Positions 40,817 through 50,912 are shown, counted from the first letter of the stretch. The stretch is 64,000 bases of DNA from Streptomyces sp. Y2F8-2 (GCF_014905555.1 NZ_BNGS01000006.1:372001-436000), one strand, 5' to 3'. The notes: generated from the letters alone by a model not told the origin. A program made the numbers and translations.

Positions 40817-41962
40817 TCAGGGTTCCGTGGCGACGAGTTGGTCGACCAGGCGGCGGGCCTGGGTCAGCAGGGTGCCGTAGGTGGCGACCTCGCCGGGGTC
40901 GTCCGGTACCGAGCCGGCCAGGTGCCGGCGCAGTTCGTCATGCGTGTCGCGCAGCTTGCGCACGGCTCGGCGCAGCTCGTGGTCGTCCTCGGTGCCGAAG
41001 CGGCTCTGGCAGTAGAGCTGGAGCGCCTGCGCGGTCCGGTGGAGGAAGTCCGCGTAGCGGCGGGCGGCGGAGGGGTCCGGCCGGGCCGCCGGGCGGTCCT
41101 CGGACGCGGCCTCCAGGATCGCCCGGGTGACACCGGCGGTGTGCACGGCGGCGTAGTCCAGGACCACGACCGCGTCGTCGTAGTCCTTGCCCGGCGCGGA
41201 GAGTGCGCGTGAGCGGCGGCGCAGGTTGACGCGCATGCTCTCCCGGCTCCAGCCGATCGCGGAGCGGGCCTGGTCCACCAGGCGTTCCAGCCGCAGCGCC
41301 CGCTCGTGCCAGGCGGCGGCCTCGTCGGCGTCCCACCGGTCCTCGGCCATCCCGTCGGCCACCGCCTGGAGGATGTCGTGGGCCTCCCCTGCGGCGTCCT
41401 GGAGGGCCGCGCGGCTGTCGCGGAGGTAGACCGGGGGCCGGATCAGCGCGTTGACGGCGATGCCGACCAGGGCGCCGAAGGCCGCCTCGGCGATCCGGGC
41501 ACCGGAGGTGGCGACGGTGACCTGCCCGTTGGTCAGGACGAACAGGGCGCCGGTGGCCGCGTAGATGCCCTGGCTGCCCAGGCGCTGCCAGTGACCCAGT
41601 AGCAACACCGTGGGCAGTACCAGCGCCATGGCGGTCATCGTGTTGTGCAGCAGCAGTGCCACCCCTGTCGCCACGACCGTGCCGGTGGCGATCGCCGCGA
41701 GCTGCTGCAGCCCGCGTGCGATCGACCGGTACACGGTCGACTCCACCAGGACGACCGCCACCCAGGGCGCCACGAAGGCCACCGGGGCCTTCAGCCACCA
41801 GCCCGCCACGGCCCAGGCCACCCAGGCGGCCAGCGCCGCCTTCAGCGCCTGGACGACGATGTCCCGCTCCCGGCCTGGTTCCTCCCAGGCCCGCCGCACC
41901 ACCTGGCCGGCCGTCTGCAGCCAGTGCCACACCGGCTGGATCACCGTTCGCTTCCCTCTCAT
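40817..41962 (-). CDS. FUSC/aromatic acid exporter-like membrane protein
   Basis: A 381-aa protein. Five to six hydrophobic helices (about residues 35-150; AALAAWVAWAVAGWWL, FVAPWVAVVLVESTVYRS, IATGTVVATGVALLL, IYAATGALFVLTNG, AALVGIAVNALIRPPVYLRDS) are followed by a long cytoplasmic helical domain. This matches the FUSC / aromatic acid exporter family, which removes hydroxylated aromatics or similar compounds. The ATG at 41962 is preferred at the point where similarity begins. Substrate unknown. Confidence 0.85.
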   Translation of the reverse strand: MRGKRTVIQPVWHWLQTAGQVVRRAWEEPGRERDIVVQALKAALAAWVAWAVAGWWLKAPVAFVAPWVAVVLVESTVYRSIARGLQQLAAIATGTVVATGVALLLHNTMTAMALVLPTVLLLGHWQRLGSQGIYAATGALFVLTNGQVTVATSGARIAEAAFGALVGIAVNALIRPPVYLRDSRAALQDAAGEAHDILQAVADGMAEDRWDADEAAAWHERALRLERLVDQARSAIGWSRESMRVNLRRRSRALSAPGKDYDDAVVVLDYAAVHTAGVTRAILEAASEDRPAARPDPSAARRYADFLHRTAQALQLYCQSRFGTEDDHELRRAVRKLRDTHDELRRHLAGSVPDDPGEVATYGTLLTQARRLVDQLVATEP

Positions 41963-42044
41963 GGCAACCCAGGTGCCACGGGGCTCGCGATGAATGCGCC
42001 CGTTTTCCGATGCCCGCTCGCGCCCGTGCCGGATGTCCGCGGAT

Positions 42045-42839
42045 CTATCCCCGCAGGAACTCCGCGATGCGCTCGTCCCAGGTCGCGATGTCGGCGGGGT
42101 CGTGGGAGACGTGCAGCCGCGCGTCGGGCAGCAGCTCGGCGAGTTGCTCCGCCGTGGAGACCGGGTGCCCCGGGTCACCGCTCCACGTGAGCACCAGCGC
42201 GGGCTGGGCGAGACGGGCGATCTCCTCCCGGGCGGGCAGATCGGAGGCCGCCGCCCCGCGCAGCAGCGCCGGCAGCGTCCCGGGATGTGCCCCGAGCGAC
42301 CGCGGAGGGTAGCCGGGCGCGCCGACGAGGGACTCCGGAACCGGCGCGCCCGCCAGAGCCGCCGCGAATCCCTCCACGCCCTCCTTCTCCACGACGTCGG
42401 CGAGACCCCGGTACAGCTCCGCCTGGGCGGGCCGGGTCTCCCACGCGGTCGGCGGGATCATGAGCACCAGGCGGTCGAACCGTTCGGGTGCGCGCACCGC
42501 TGCGGTCAGCACGGTGGCGCAGCCCAGCGAATCGCCCATGCCCACCACGGGCCGCCCGCCGTCCAGGTGGTCCATCAGCGCCAGCAGGTCGTCGGCGAAC
42601 CGCGGGTAGGTGTAGTCGTCGGCGTGCGGACGGTCGCCCGACTCACCGTGCCCCCGGGCGTCGTAGCGCACGAAACGGCGGCCGGGCAGGGCCTCGACCG
42701 CCGCCCAGCCGAACAGGCCCAGGTCCGCCTCGGCCTGCCGGCTCAGCAGCAGGCCGTGGGCGCACACGGCGAGCGGGCCCTCACCCGTGGACTCGTAGGC
42801 GAGGTCGGTGCCGTTCGGAAGTGTCAAACGCAGCGTCAT
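42045..42839 (-). CDS. Alpha/beta-hydrolase
   Basis: A 264-aa alpha/beta-hydrolase fold enzyme. The oxyanion-hole HGL motif (VCAHGLLLSR), the YDARGHGESGD strand, the nucleophile elbow GDSLG (GMGDSLGCATVL, Ser about residue 110), the acid D in TWSGDPGHP and the catalytic His in SHDPADIATWDE are visible. The substrate is unknown; family members are esterases, dehalogenases or lactonases. ATG 42839 is used (an ATG at 42851 is in the same frame). It lies 75 bp from the next hydrolase gene, which points the same way. Confidence 0.87.
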   Translation of the reverse strand: MTLRLTLPNGTDLAYESTGEGPLAVCAHGLLLSRQAEADLGLFGWAAVEALPGRRFVRYDARGHGESGDRPHADDYTYPRFADDLLALMDHLDGGRPVVGMGDSLGCATVLTAAVRAPERFDRLVLMIPPTAWETRPAQAELYRGLADVVEKEGVEGFAAALAGAPVPESLVGAPGYPPRSLGAHPGTLPALLRGAAASDLPAREEIARLAQPALVLTWSGDPGHPVSTAEQLAELLPDARLHVSHDPADIATWDERIAEFLRG

Positions 42840-42914
42840 GATCAGCGCCAACGCGGCACCCTGCCGACCGTATTCCGAGCGCGCCCCGTCAACTGGCCTG
42901 TACGCCCGCGAAGT

Positions 42915-44468
42915 TCATGCCAGCAGCGGCAGTGCGGGGAACTCGTACCCCTCCCAGATGCGCCGCGACGCCTCCTCCGGATACGCGGTGACCGTCGGCT
43001 CCACGTCCAGCACCTGCACCAGCCGGCGCTCGGCGTCGTACGCCGGCCAGCCCGGGTCGCCCGTCCTCGCGAACGTGGTCCAGGAGGTGCGGAAGCGGGA
43101 GGCCAGCGCCTCGGCCTCCGGGCCGGGTTCCCCGTCCGCGAACAGCAGGGAGCCGAGGTCCGCCGTGAACGTGCCGAACACGAGCGGGATGTCGAGACCG
43201 TGGCAGGCGCGCAGGACGCCTCCGCCGCCCGGCGCCGACCAGGTCAGTTCGTACGCGTACGCACGGCCGCCCCCGGCCGCCTGCGCCTCGGCCAGGTGCA
43301 GGGTGGGCATGCGGAAGAGCCAGTCGGACTGGATCCGTTCGTACAGCTCGTCGGGCGTGGCGTCGGGGAACGCGGCGCGGTAGGCGGCCTCGCCGTCGGG
43401 GCCCGGAGCGAACAGGCGCAGGGCTCCCGTCACCTGCTCGTCGGTGATCCGGCCGAGCATGCCGCCGAGGACCAGGAAGAGCTGGTACTCCTCCCGGTTG
43501 TGCCCGGTGACCAGCTCGACGTCCCGGCCCGCGCCGTCCGCCAGCGCCCGCCAGGGTGTGGTGGGCAGCACCTCGCCGTCGACGACCGGCGAGAAGGGGG
43601 TCACCGTCGGCGCGACCTGTCCCCAGCGGTCCTGGTGCTGGAGCATCTTCGCGCTCAGCGCCTGGCCCGCGTCGGTCAGTCGGCGCGGGTCCACGGCGGA
43701 CAGGTCGGCGGCCGTGGGGCGCAGGCCCGCCTCCGCGGCGATGGCGGTCGCAAGGTCACGGGCCAGTTCGTCGGAGAAGTACGTGCCCGGCACGCTCTGG
43801 GCGATCGCCCGCCGGAACAGGCCGGCCGCGCGGGGCATGGCCAGCAGCGCGGCGACGGAGCCGGCGCCCGCCGACTCGCCGAAGACGGTGACCTGCTCCG
43901 GGTCGCCGCCGAATGCCTCGATGTTGTCCCGCACCCACTCCAGGGCCGCGACCTGGTCCAGCAGACCGCGGTTGGCGGGGGCGCCCTCGATGCGGGCGAA
44001 GCCCTCGATGCCGACGCGGTAGTTGAAGGTGACGACGACGAGGTCGCCGTCGCGGGCGATGTGCCGGGCGTCGTAGCCGGGGCTGCCCGCGTGGCCGAGT
44101 TTGTAGGCGCCGCCGTAGATCCACACCATCACGGGGCGGCGGGCGGCCGGATCCGGGTCGGGTGTCCAGACGTTGGCGGTCAGCCAGTCGTCGCCGACGG
44201 ACGCGTCCAGGACGCCGGTACGGCCCAGGAAGGCCGTCTCCTGCGGGGGCGGCGGGCCGAAGGCGTACGCCTCCCGCGTGCCGTCCCACGCGCGCACCGG
44301 GCGGGGCGCCTGGAAGCGCCGCTCCCCCACCGGCGGCTCGGCGAACGGTATGCCGCGGAACACCGCGAGACCGTCCTCCCGGCGCCCGCGCACCGCGCCG
44401 GCCGCGGTGCGCACCACGGGCCCGGTCTCGTCGTCGGCGCTCGGCGTGCGGGATTCGGCTGTCGTCAT
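42915..44468 (-). CDS. Type B carboxylesterase/lipase
   Basis: A 517-aa carboxylesterase. The nucleophile motif is FGESAGAGSV (Ser about residue 200). The N-terminal signature is FRGIPFAEPPVGERRF, the oxyanion region VMVWIYGGAY and the C-terminal His in ACHGLDIPLVFG. It lacks a signal peptide, so it acts in the cytoplasm on short-chain esters. Start ATG 44468 with GGAGG 8 nt upstream. It may be co-transcribed with the alpha/beta-hydrolase downstream (75 bp gap). Confidence 0.93.
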   Translation of the reverse strand: MTTAESRTPSADDETGPVVRTAAGAVRGRREDGLAVFRGIPFAEPPVGERRFQAPRPVRAWDGTREAYAFGPPPPQETAFLGRTGVLDASVGDDWLTANVWTPDPDPAARRPVMVWIYGGAYKLGHAGSPGYDARHIARDGDLVVVTFNYRVGIEGFARIEGAPANRGLLDQVAALEWVRDNIEAFGGDPEQVTVFGESAGAGSVAALLAMPRAAGLFRRAIAQSVPGTYFSDELARDLATAIAAEAGLRPTAADLSAVDPRRLTDAGQALSAKMLQHQDRWGQVAPTVTPFSPVVDGEVLPTTPWRALADGAGRDVELVTGHNREEYQLFLVLGGMLGRITDEQVTGALRLFAPGPDGEAAYRAAFPDATPDELYERIQSDWLFRMPTLHLAEAQAAGGGRAYAYELTWSAPGGGGVLRACHGLDIPLVFGTFTADLGSLLFADGEPGPEAEALASRFRTSWTTFARTGDPGWPAYDAERRLVQVLDVEPTVTAYPEEASRRIWEGYEFPALPLLA

Positions 44469-44603
44469 CGTGTGACCTCCAACTTGTCGCCTCTACGGCC
44501 CCTCGTCCGGGTGCCGGTGGAACACGTGGTGCACGGACGGCCGGGCGGCCGACAGCCCGCTGGAGCGGGGCCGCGACCGCCCGACCTGACGATCAGTCGG
44601 ACT

Positions 44604-44828
44604 CTACGCCTTGGTTTCGGAGACCTCCGCGTGCCCGGCCGGACCGTCGGCTGCGGGCGGTGTCTGCCCGGCGGCCGGACGCCGGCGCGGGATGAAGGAG
44701 GCGACGGCGAAGGCGAGGAGCGCGGCACCGGCCCCGATGGCCAGGACGGTGCGGAAGCCCTCCTGGGAGGGCAGGGTGACGGGCCCGAGGGTCTTGGTCA
44801 TGTTGGCGAGGATCACGCCGGCGACCTG
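44604..44828 (-). pseudogene. MFS transporter C-terminal remnant
   Basis: The minus-strand frame VAGVILANMTKTLGPVTLP, RTVLAIGAGAALLAFAVASFIPRRRP reads like the last membrane helix and tail of a DHA2-type efflux protein. The rest of the transporter is replaced upstream by an IS30-family transposase start, with the break near 44829. It has no independent start. Confidence 0.65.
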
Positions 44829-45080
44829 CCGGCGCCACCGGCCTGACCGGTGGCGCCGCCCCTGTACGCCCCGACGCATTGAGTCCGTTGCGCCAACGTC
44901 TGCCGGTCTTCGGGTTGATCCCGACGATCCGACATGCCTCTTTGTTGTTGAACCCCTGCTCCACGAGCCGGAAGTATGCAGCTCGCTCAGCAGAGAGAGG
45001 CTTGTGTCCCTGGCTGACTGCCCGGTCCCTGATCTTGAAGTCCATCGCACCCCTGAGCTGGGGTGTTGCGACGACCACTA
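44829..45080 (-). pseudogene. IS30-family transposase N-terminal remnant
   Basis: From ATG 45045 on the minus strand, MDFKIRDRAVSQGHKPLSAERAAYFRLVEQGF, NNKEACRIVGINPKTGRRWRNG and ASGRTGAAPPVRPVAP match the N-terminal helix-turn-helix part of IS30 transposases; the DDE domain is missing. GGGGTGTTGCGACGACC just upstream (to about 45080) resembles an IS30-type left end. It ends in a perfect 11-bp inverted repeat (44831-44857) at the MFS junction. Confidence 0.72.
44831..44857. repeat. Perfect 11-bp inverted repeat at IS30/MFS junction
   Basis: GGCGCCACCGG, a 5-nt loop, then CCGGTGGCGCC. It marks or follows the point where transposase similarity stops and transporter similarity starts. Confidence 0.7.
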
Positions 45081-45120
45081 GAACAGAAGCGAAGGGCGAA
45101 GGGCCGTACTTCACGTTCCG

Positions 45121-46245
45121 TCAGTACAGGGTCTTCAGCGCCGCCGCGTCGTAGGCGCCCAGTTCGTCGAAGCGGCCCTGAAGGACCTTCTTCGCCCACT
45201 CCGGGTCCTGGAGCAGCGCCCGGCCCACCGCCACCAGGTCGAACTCCTCCGACTCCAGCCGGTCCAGGAGGTTGTCGAGGGTCCTGACCGGGGCGCCCTC
45301 GCCCTGGAACACGCGGAGGAAGTCGCCGTCCAGGCCCACCGAACCCACCGTGATCGTCGGCCTGCCGGTGAGCTTCTTCGTCCAGCCCGCGAGGTTGAGG
45401 TCGGAACCGTCGAACTCGGGCAGCCAGTAGCGCCGCGTGGAGGCGTGGAAGGCGTCCACGCCCGCCGCCGCGAGCGGGGTGAGGATCGCCTCCAGCTCCT
45501 CGGGGGTCTCCGCGAGCCGGGCGGTGTAGTCCTGCTGCTTCCACTGCGAGTAGCGGAAGATCACGGGGAAGTCGGGGGACACCCGCTCGCGGACCGCCGC
45601 GACGATCTCGGCCGCGAACTTGGTGCGGGACACGGGGTCGCCGCCGTACGCGTCCGTGCGGCGGTTGGTGCCCGCCCAGAGGAACTGGTCGACGAGGTAG
45701 CCGTGGGCGCCGTGGATCTCCACGCCGTCGAAGCCGATGCGCTCGGCGTCCGCGGCGGCCTGGGCGAACGCGTCGATGACGTCGTCCAGGTCCTGCTGGG
45801 TCATCGCCTTGCCGGTCGGCTCGGCGCCCGCGGTGACGAGGCCGGACGGTCCGACGGCGGGGGCGTCCGGGAAGGGGTTCTGCCCCTGCTCGCGGACCAT
45901 GCCGATGTGCCACAGCTGGGGCACGATGGTGCCGCCCGCCGCGTGCACGTCCTCGGCGACCTTCGCCCATCCCGCAAGCTGCTCCTCGCCGTGGAACCGG
46001 GGCACGCGCGAGCTGTTGCCGGCCGACTCGTGGCCGACGTAGGTGCCCTCGGTGACGATCAGCCCGACGCCGGCGGCGGCGCGGCGCGCGTAGTAGGAGC
46101 GCACGTCCTCGCCGGGGATGCCGCCCGGGGAGAACATGCGGGTCATCGGCGCCATCACGATCCGGTTCGGGACGGTGAGGCCACCCAGCGCGATCGGACG
46201 GGACAGGATCTGGGCCGCGCGGGAGGCGGGAGTGGTGACGGTCAC
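45121..46245 (-). CDS. Old yellow enzyme-type NADH:flavin oxidoreductase
   Basis: A 374-aa FMN TIM-barrel oxidoreductase that reduces activated C=C bonds of alpha/beta-unsaturated carbonyls or nitro compounds. It has the family strands PNRIVMAPMTRMFSPGG, GLIVTEGTYVGHES, VPQLWHIGM, FDGVEIHGAHGYLVDQFLWAGTNRRTDAYGG (with the active-site His-Gly-Ala-His) and the C-terminal EEFDLVAVGRALLQDPEWA. The GTG at 46245 has GAGGAG 8 nt upstream. It starts about 136 bp from the groEL terminator. No dedicated regulator is adjacent. Confidence 0.94.
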   Translation of the reverse strand: MTVTTPASRAAQILSRPIALGGLTVPNRIVMAPMTRMFSPGGIPGEDVRSYYARRAAAGVGLIVTEGTYVGHESAGNSSRVPRFHGEEQLAGWAKVAEDVHAAGGTIVPQLWHIGMVREQGQNPFPDAPAVGPSGLVTAGAEPTGKAMTQQDLDDVIDAFAQAAADAERIGFDGVEIHGAHGYLVDQFLWAGTNRRTDAYGGDPVSRTKFAAEIVAAVRERVSPDFPVIFRYSQWKQQDYTARLAETPEELEAILTPLAAAGVDAFHASTRRYWLPEFDGSDLNLAGWTKKLTGRPTITVGSVGLDGDFLRVFQGEGAPVRTLDNLLDRLESEEFDLVAVGRALLQDPEWAKKVLQGRFDELGAYDAAALKTLY

Positions 46246-46380
46246 GGGAGGGGCTCCTCGGGATCACTGTGTTAACCGACTGGTATGTGCGCGCGCATTG
46301 TTGCAGCTTCTGAAGCAACCGCCTATGCGCTGCCCCACATTCCCCGCCGGGCGGGACGCCCGCGTGATCCCGGACACGCC

Positions 46381-46421
46381 GAGGGCGGCACCCCCTGCCA
46401 GAGACAGGGAGTGCCGCCCTC
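46381..46421. terminator. groEL2 intrinsic-type terminator
   Basis: A 17-bp stem with one mismatch (GAGGGCGGCAC.CCCTG paired with CAGGG.GTGCCGCCCTC, 7-nt loop CCAGAGA) lies 34 bp beyond the groEL2 stop on its coding strand. Confidence 0.88.
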
Positions 46422-46454
46422 GTACGGAAGGACTGGTACCGATCCTCGGAAGGA

Positions 46455-48080
<1,626 letters not shown>

Positions 48081-48204
48081 GTGAAGTGGTCCCTCCAGGA
48101 CTGGGGGTGATTACTTCGGACCGCGCCCGCGCCCGCGACGGACGGCCCCGGCCGGAGGTTCCTTGCCCCACCCGGCCCGCGGCCTCACCGACCCGGTCCT
48201 TCTG

Positions 48205-48267
48205 TTGTCACTCTCACCTTCAGAGTGCTAACGCCAATGATTAGCACTCGCCCCTGCCGAGTGCAAG
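48205..48267 (-). promoter_or_regulatory. Two CIRCE operators (HrcA) and groEL promoter
   Basis: CIRCE copies are TTGTCACTC-N9-GAGTGCTAA (48205-48231) and TTAGCACTC-N9-GAGTGCAAG (48241-48267). The minus-strand promoter is -35 TTGCAC (48266-48261), a 17-bp spacer and -10 TAATCA (48243-48238). Both CIRCE copies overlap or flank the promoter, so HrcA repression lifted by heat is expected. Confidence 0.95.
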
Positions 48268-48327
48268 CGGCGTCCAAGGGATACAGAGGTGAACGCTCCG
48301 GTGCGCCCCCCGGAGGGGCCGGTGGCC

Positions 48328-48420
48328 GGGCACGACCGAGGGGCCCTAACCCCGGGCACGACCGAGGGGCCCGCACCCCGGGCACGACCGAGGGGCCGTA
48401 CCCCGGACACGACCGAGGGG
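48328..48420. repeat. Tandem array, 25-26-bp period, four copies
   Basis: GGGCACGACCGAGGGGCC-type units recur with CACGACC at 48331, 48357, 48383 and 48408. The last unit is also the left arm of the cold-shock gene terminator. Confidence 0.8.
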
Positions 48421-48451
48421 CTCGTACCCCGGACGGGATACGAGCCCCTCG
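48414..48451 (-). terminator. Cold-shock gene terminator
   Basis: A perfect 13-bp stem CGAGGGGCTCGTA/TACGAGCCCCTCG with a 12-nt loop lies 34 bp beyond the cold-shock gene stop on its coding strand. Confidence 0.85.
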
Positions 48452-48485
48452 ACACGTCGAACAGTTCAGTCGTCGGCGCGTTGTA

Positions 48486-48689
48486 TCAGGCGGTCACGCG
48501 GACCATGTCCGCCTGCGGGCCCTTCTGACCCTGCGAGATCTCGAACTCGACCCGCTGGCCCTCTTCAAGGGTGCGGTAGCCGTCCATCTGGATCGCGCTG
48601 TAGTGGACGAAGACGTCCGCACCACCGTCGACCGCGATGAAGCCGTACCCCTTCTCCGCGTTGAACCACTTGACGGTGCCCTGAGCCAT
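48486..48689 (-). CDS. Cold-shock protein (CspA family)
   Basis: A 67-aa single cold-shock domain with RNP1 KWFNAEKGYGFIAV and RNP2 DVFVHYSAIQ, the standard length for actinobacterial Csp proteins. It binds single-stranded RNA and prevents secondary structure. The ATG at 48689 has GGGGAG 5 nt upstream. It lies about 380 bp upstream of groEL on the same strand but has its own strong terminator. Confidence 0.97.
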   Translation of the reverse strand: MAQGTVKWFNAEKGYGFIAVDGGADVFVHYSAIQMDGYRTLEEGQRVEFEISQGQKGPQADMVRVTA

Positions 48690-49138
48690 GCCTAACTCCC
48701 CTATTACTGGCCCTTGCACAGATCCACACTTCGCGGATCCGGGTCAGACCTCACCCCCCAACGGTTGGGGGCGTGCGCCGGAACGCGTCGACCGCGGCTG
48801 AATGTATCTGTCCAACTGCCGTCTGCAACAGGTCAATCGGACGAGAATTCGGGGTCCGACCGGTCGGGAATGTACGGAGAATTCACCCGAATTCAGGGCA
48901 AGTCGGGCCGGACAAAGGGAATGAATGGCGCAAAAGCCCTGCACACTTTGGCTACTTCTTGTCGGGCGCGCGGCAGGTGATCGCGGACCCGGAAGGGGAG
49001 TCCGGGAGCGCGTTCCCCAACTGTACCCCGCTCAACCATGCAGAATTGCCCCCTCCGTTTCTCTCACGGAGAGGGCAATTCGATGAACTCTCGGTTATCT
49101 GCGTTACCGAGGGTAATGATCGCGCGTCCGACGGACCG
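48690..49138. other. Cold-shock gene upstream region, no gene seen
   Basis: This 449-bp gap holds the Csp promoter and probable long 5' leader. A CCCCCAA-CGG-TTGGGGG palindrome lies near 48757-48775. The right end has the terminator of the thrC operon (49044-49080). The open frames here have no credible coding features. Confidence 0.45.
49044..49080 (-). terminator. thrC-operon terminator
   Basis: Arms AATTGCCCCCTCCGT (49044-49058) and ACGGAGAGGGCAATT (49066-49080) form a 15-bp stem with one mismatch. It lies downstream of the sulfur-carrier gene. Confidence 0.75.
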
Positions 49139-49414
49139 TCAGCCGCCCGCGACCGCCGGGATGATGGAGACGCCCGCACCGTCCGGGGTGGCCGTCTCGA
49201 GGCCCTGCTCGAAGCGGACGTCGTCGTCGTTCACGTACACGTTGACGAAGCGGCGCAGCTTGCCCTGGTCGTCCAGGACGCGTGCGGCGATGCCGGTGTG
49301 GTTCTTCTCCAGGTCGGCGATGACCTCGGCGAGGGTCGCGCCCTCGGCGGCGACCTCGGCCCGGCCGCCCGTGTAGGTGCGCAGAATGGTGGGGATGCGG
49401 ACGGTGACGCTCAT
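49139..49414 (-). CDS. MoaD/ThiS-type sulfur carrier (CysO-like)
   Basis: A 91-aa ubiquitin-fold protein ending in VAGG, the di-glycine tail that is adenylated and converted to a thiocarboxylate in sulfur carriers. The beta-grasp strands SVTVRIPTILRTYTGG, FVNVYVNDDDVRF and GVSIIPAVAGG are visible. It follows threonine synthase by 52 bp under a SAM-I riboswitch, so it is tied to methionine-branch control. It could deliver sulfur to cysteine or homocysteine synthesis or elsewhere. CysO, MoaD and ThiS paralogues cannot be told apart with certainty here. Confidence 0.85.
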   Translation of the reverse strand: MSVTVRIPTILRTYTGGRAEVAAEGATLAEVIADLEKNHTGIAARVLDDQGKLRRFVNVYVNDDDVRFEQGLETATPDGAGVSIIPAVAGG

Positions 49415-49466
49415 CGGGGGATGACCTCCGGTCGGGGTACGGCTGGTGGGTTGTGGCGGGCGGAGG

Positions 49467-50747
49467 TCAGACGAGACCGGCCTCGCGGAAGGACTCGAGG
49501 GTAGGACGGATCGTCGCGGTCAGCCCTGTGTCGGCCACCGCGTCCAGCGTCTTCAGACCGTCCCCGGTGTTGAGGACGACCGTCGTCTTCGCCGGGTCGA
49601 GGACGCCGTTCTCGATCAGCTTGCGCGTGACGCCGACGGTCACGCCACCCGCCGTCTCGGCGAAGATGCCCTCGGTGCGCGCCAGCAGCTTGATGGCGTC
49701 GACGATCTGCTCGTCCGTCACGTCCTCCACGGCGCCACCCGTGCGGCGGGCGATGTCCAGGACGTACGGGCCGTCGGCCGGGTTGCCGATCGCCAGCGAC
49801 TTGGCGATCGTGTTCGGCTTCTGCGGCCGCACGACGTCGTGGCCCGCCTTGTACGCCGTCGACACCGGCGAGCAGCCCTCGGCCTGCGCGCCGAAGATCT
49901 TGTACGGCTTGTCCTCGACGAGCCCGAGCTTGATCAGCTCCTGCAGACCCTTGTCGATCTTCGTCAGCTGCGAACCGGAGGCGATCGGCACCACGATCTG
50001 GTCCGGCAGCTCCCAGCCGAGCTGCTCGGCGATCTCGTACGCCAGGGTCTTGGAGCCCTCCGCGTAGTACGGCCGCAGGTTGACGTTGACGAAGCCCCAG
50101 CCCTCGCCCGCCGGGTCGCCGATCAGCTCGGAGCAGAAGCGGTTCACGTCGTCGTAGTTGCCCTCGATGCCGACGAGCTCGCCGCCGTAGATCGCGGCCA
50201 TGACGACCTTGCCCTGCTCCAGGTCGTGCGGGATGAACACGCAGGAGCGGAAGCCGGCGCGGGCCGCCGCGGCGCCGACCGCGCCCGCGAGGTTGCCGGT
50301 GGAGGAGCAGGACAGGGTGGTGAAGCCGAAGACGCGTGCCGCCTCCAGCGCCTGGGCGACCACGCGGTCCTTGAAGGAGTGCGTCGGGTTACCGGAGTCG
50401 TCCTTCACATACAACCCGCCGGTGACTCCCAGCTCGCGCGCCAGGTTGTCGGCCTTGACGAGCTTGGTCCAGCCCGGGTTGAGGTTCGGCTTGTCGGCGA
50501 CGTCCGCCGGGACCGGCAGCAGCGGCGCATAGCGCCAGATGTTCGCGGGGCCCGCCTCGATGCGCTTCCGCAGCTCCTCGGTGTCGTAGCCCGAGAAGTC
50601 GTAGGCGACCTCCAGCGGGCCGAAACACTCCTCGCAGGCGAAGACCGGGCCGAGCGGCACCCGGTGGCCGCACTCGCGGCAGGACAGGGCCGCGGCGGGG
50701 CCGAGGTTCACGGAGTCGGTGGTGCTTGCAACTGTCTGCACAGCCAT
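49467..50747 (-). CDS. thrC: Threonine synthase
   Basis: A 426-aa PLP enzyme that converts O-phosphohomoserine to threonine. An N-terminal zinc-ribbon-like CRECGH...CEECFG pair (Cys about 23, 26, 38, 41) precedes the catalytic core. PLP-lysine is in PTHSFKDRV (Lys about 126). SSTGNLAGAVGAAAARAG binds phosphate and FAETAGGVTVGVTRKL closes the active site. It starts at ATG 50747 downstream of a SAM-I riboswitch and is followed by the sulfur-carrier gene. SAM control of a threonine enzyme is notable. Confidence 0.96.
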   Translation of the reverse strand: MAVQTVASTTDSVNLGPAAALSCRECGHRVPLGPVFACEECFGPLEVAYDFSGYDTEELRKRIEAGPANIWRYAPLLPVPADVADKPNLNPGWTKLVKADNLARELGVTGGLYVKDDSGNPTHSFKDRVVAQALEAARVFGFTTLSCSSTGNLAGAVGAAAARAGFRSCVFIPHDLEQGKVVMAAIYGGELVGIEGNYDDVNRFCSELIGDPAGEGWGFVNVNLRPYYAEGSKTLAYEIAEQLGWELPDQIVVPIASGSQLTKIDKGLQELIKLGLVEDKPYKIFGAQAEGCSPVSTAYKAGHDVVRPQKPNTIAKSLAIGNPADGPYVLDIARRTGGAVEDVTDEQIVDAIKLLARTEGIFAETAGGVTVGVTRKLIENGVLDPAKTTVVLNTGDGLKTLDAVADTGLTATIRPTLESFREAGLV

Positions 50748-50780
50748 GTCAGGCGAGGCCCTTTCTCCTCATCTTCCCCA

Positions 50781-50912
50781 CGACGCATCTCGCCGTGAGA
50801 CGGAATTGGCACCTTCCCTAGCCGGGAGCCTCGCCTGCGAAGACGAGAGCCGACTGGAGGGTTGCCGGGGCTTCACCGGGCCGTGTCCCTCTGCCCCTCT
50901 GGATGAGCTGTA
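50781..50912 (-). promoter_or_regulatory. SAM-I (S-box) riboswitch upstream of thrC
   Basis: Read on the minus strand, the conserved blocks occur in order: CTCATCCAGAGGGGCAGAGG, GACACGGCCCGGTGAAGCC, CCGGCAACCC, then after a variable stem AGGGAAGGTGCCAATTCC and GAGATGCG closing helix P1. These match the SAM-I core. It lies about 35 bp before the thrC ATG. High SAM would be expected to reduce thrC expression. Confidence 0.9.

Noticed and set aside
48223..48249. Everted GAGTGCTAA-N9-TTAGCACTC reading of the groEL operator
   Set aside because: It is the inner overlap of two properly oriented CIRCE elements, each of the TTAGCACTC-N9-GAGTGCTAA form.
48714..48980. Plus-strand frame in the cold-shock upstream region
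   Set aside because: No ribosome-binding site, no similarity and poor codon bias; the region is more likely a 5' leader and promoter.
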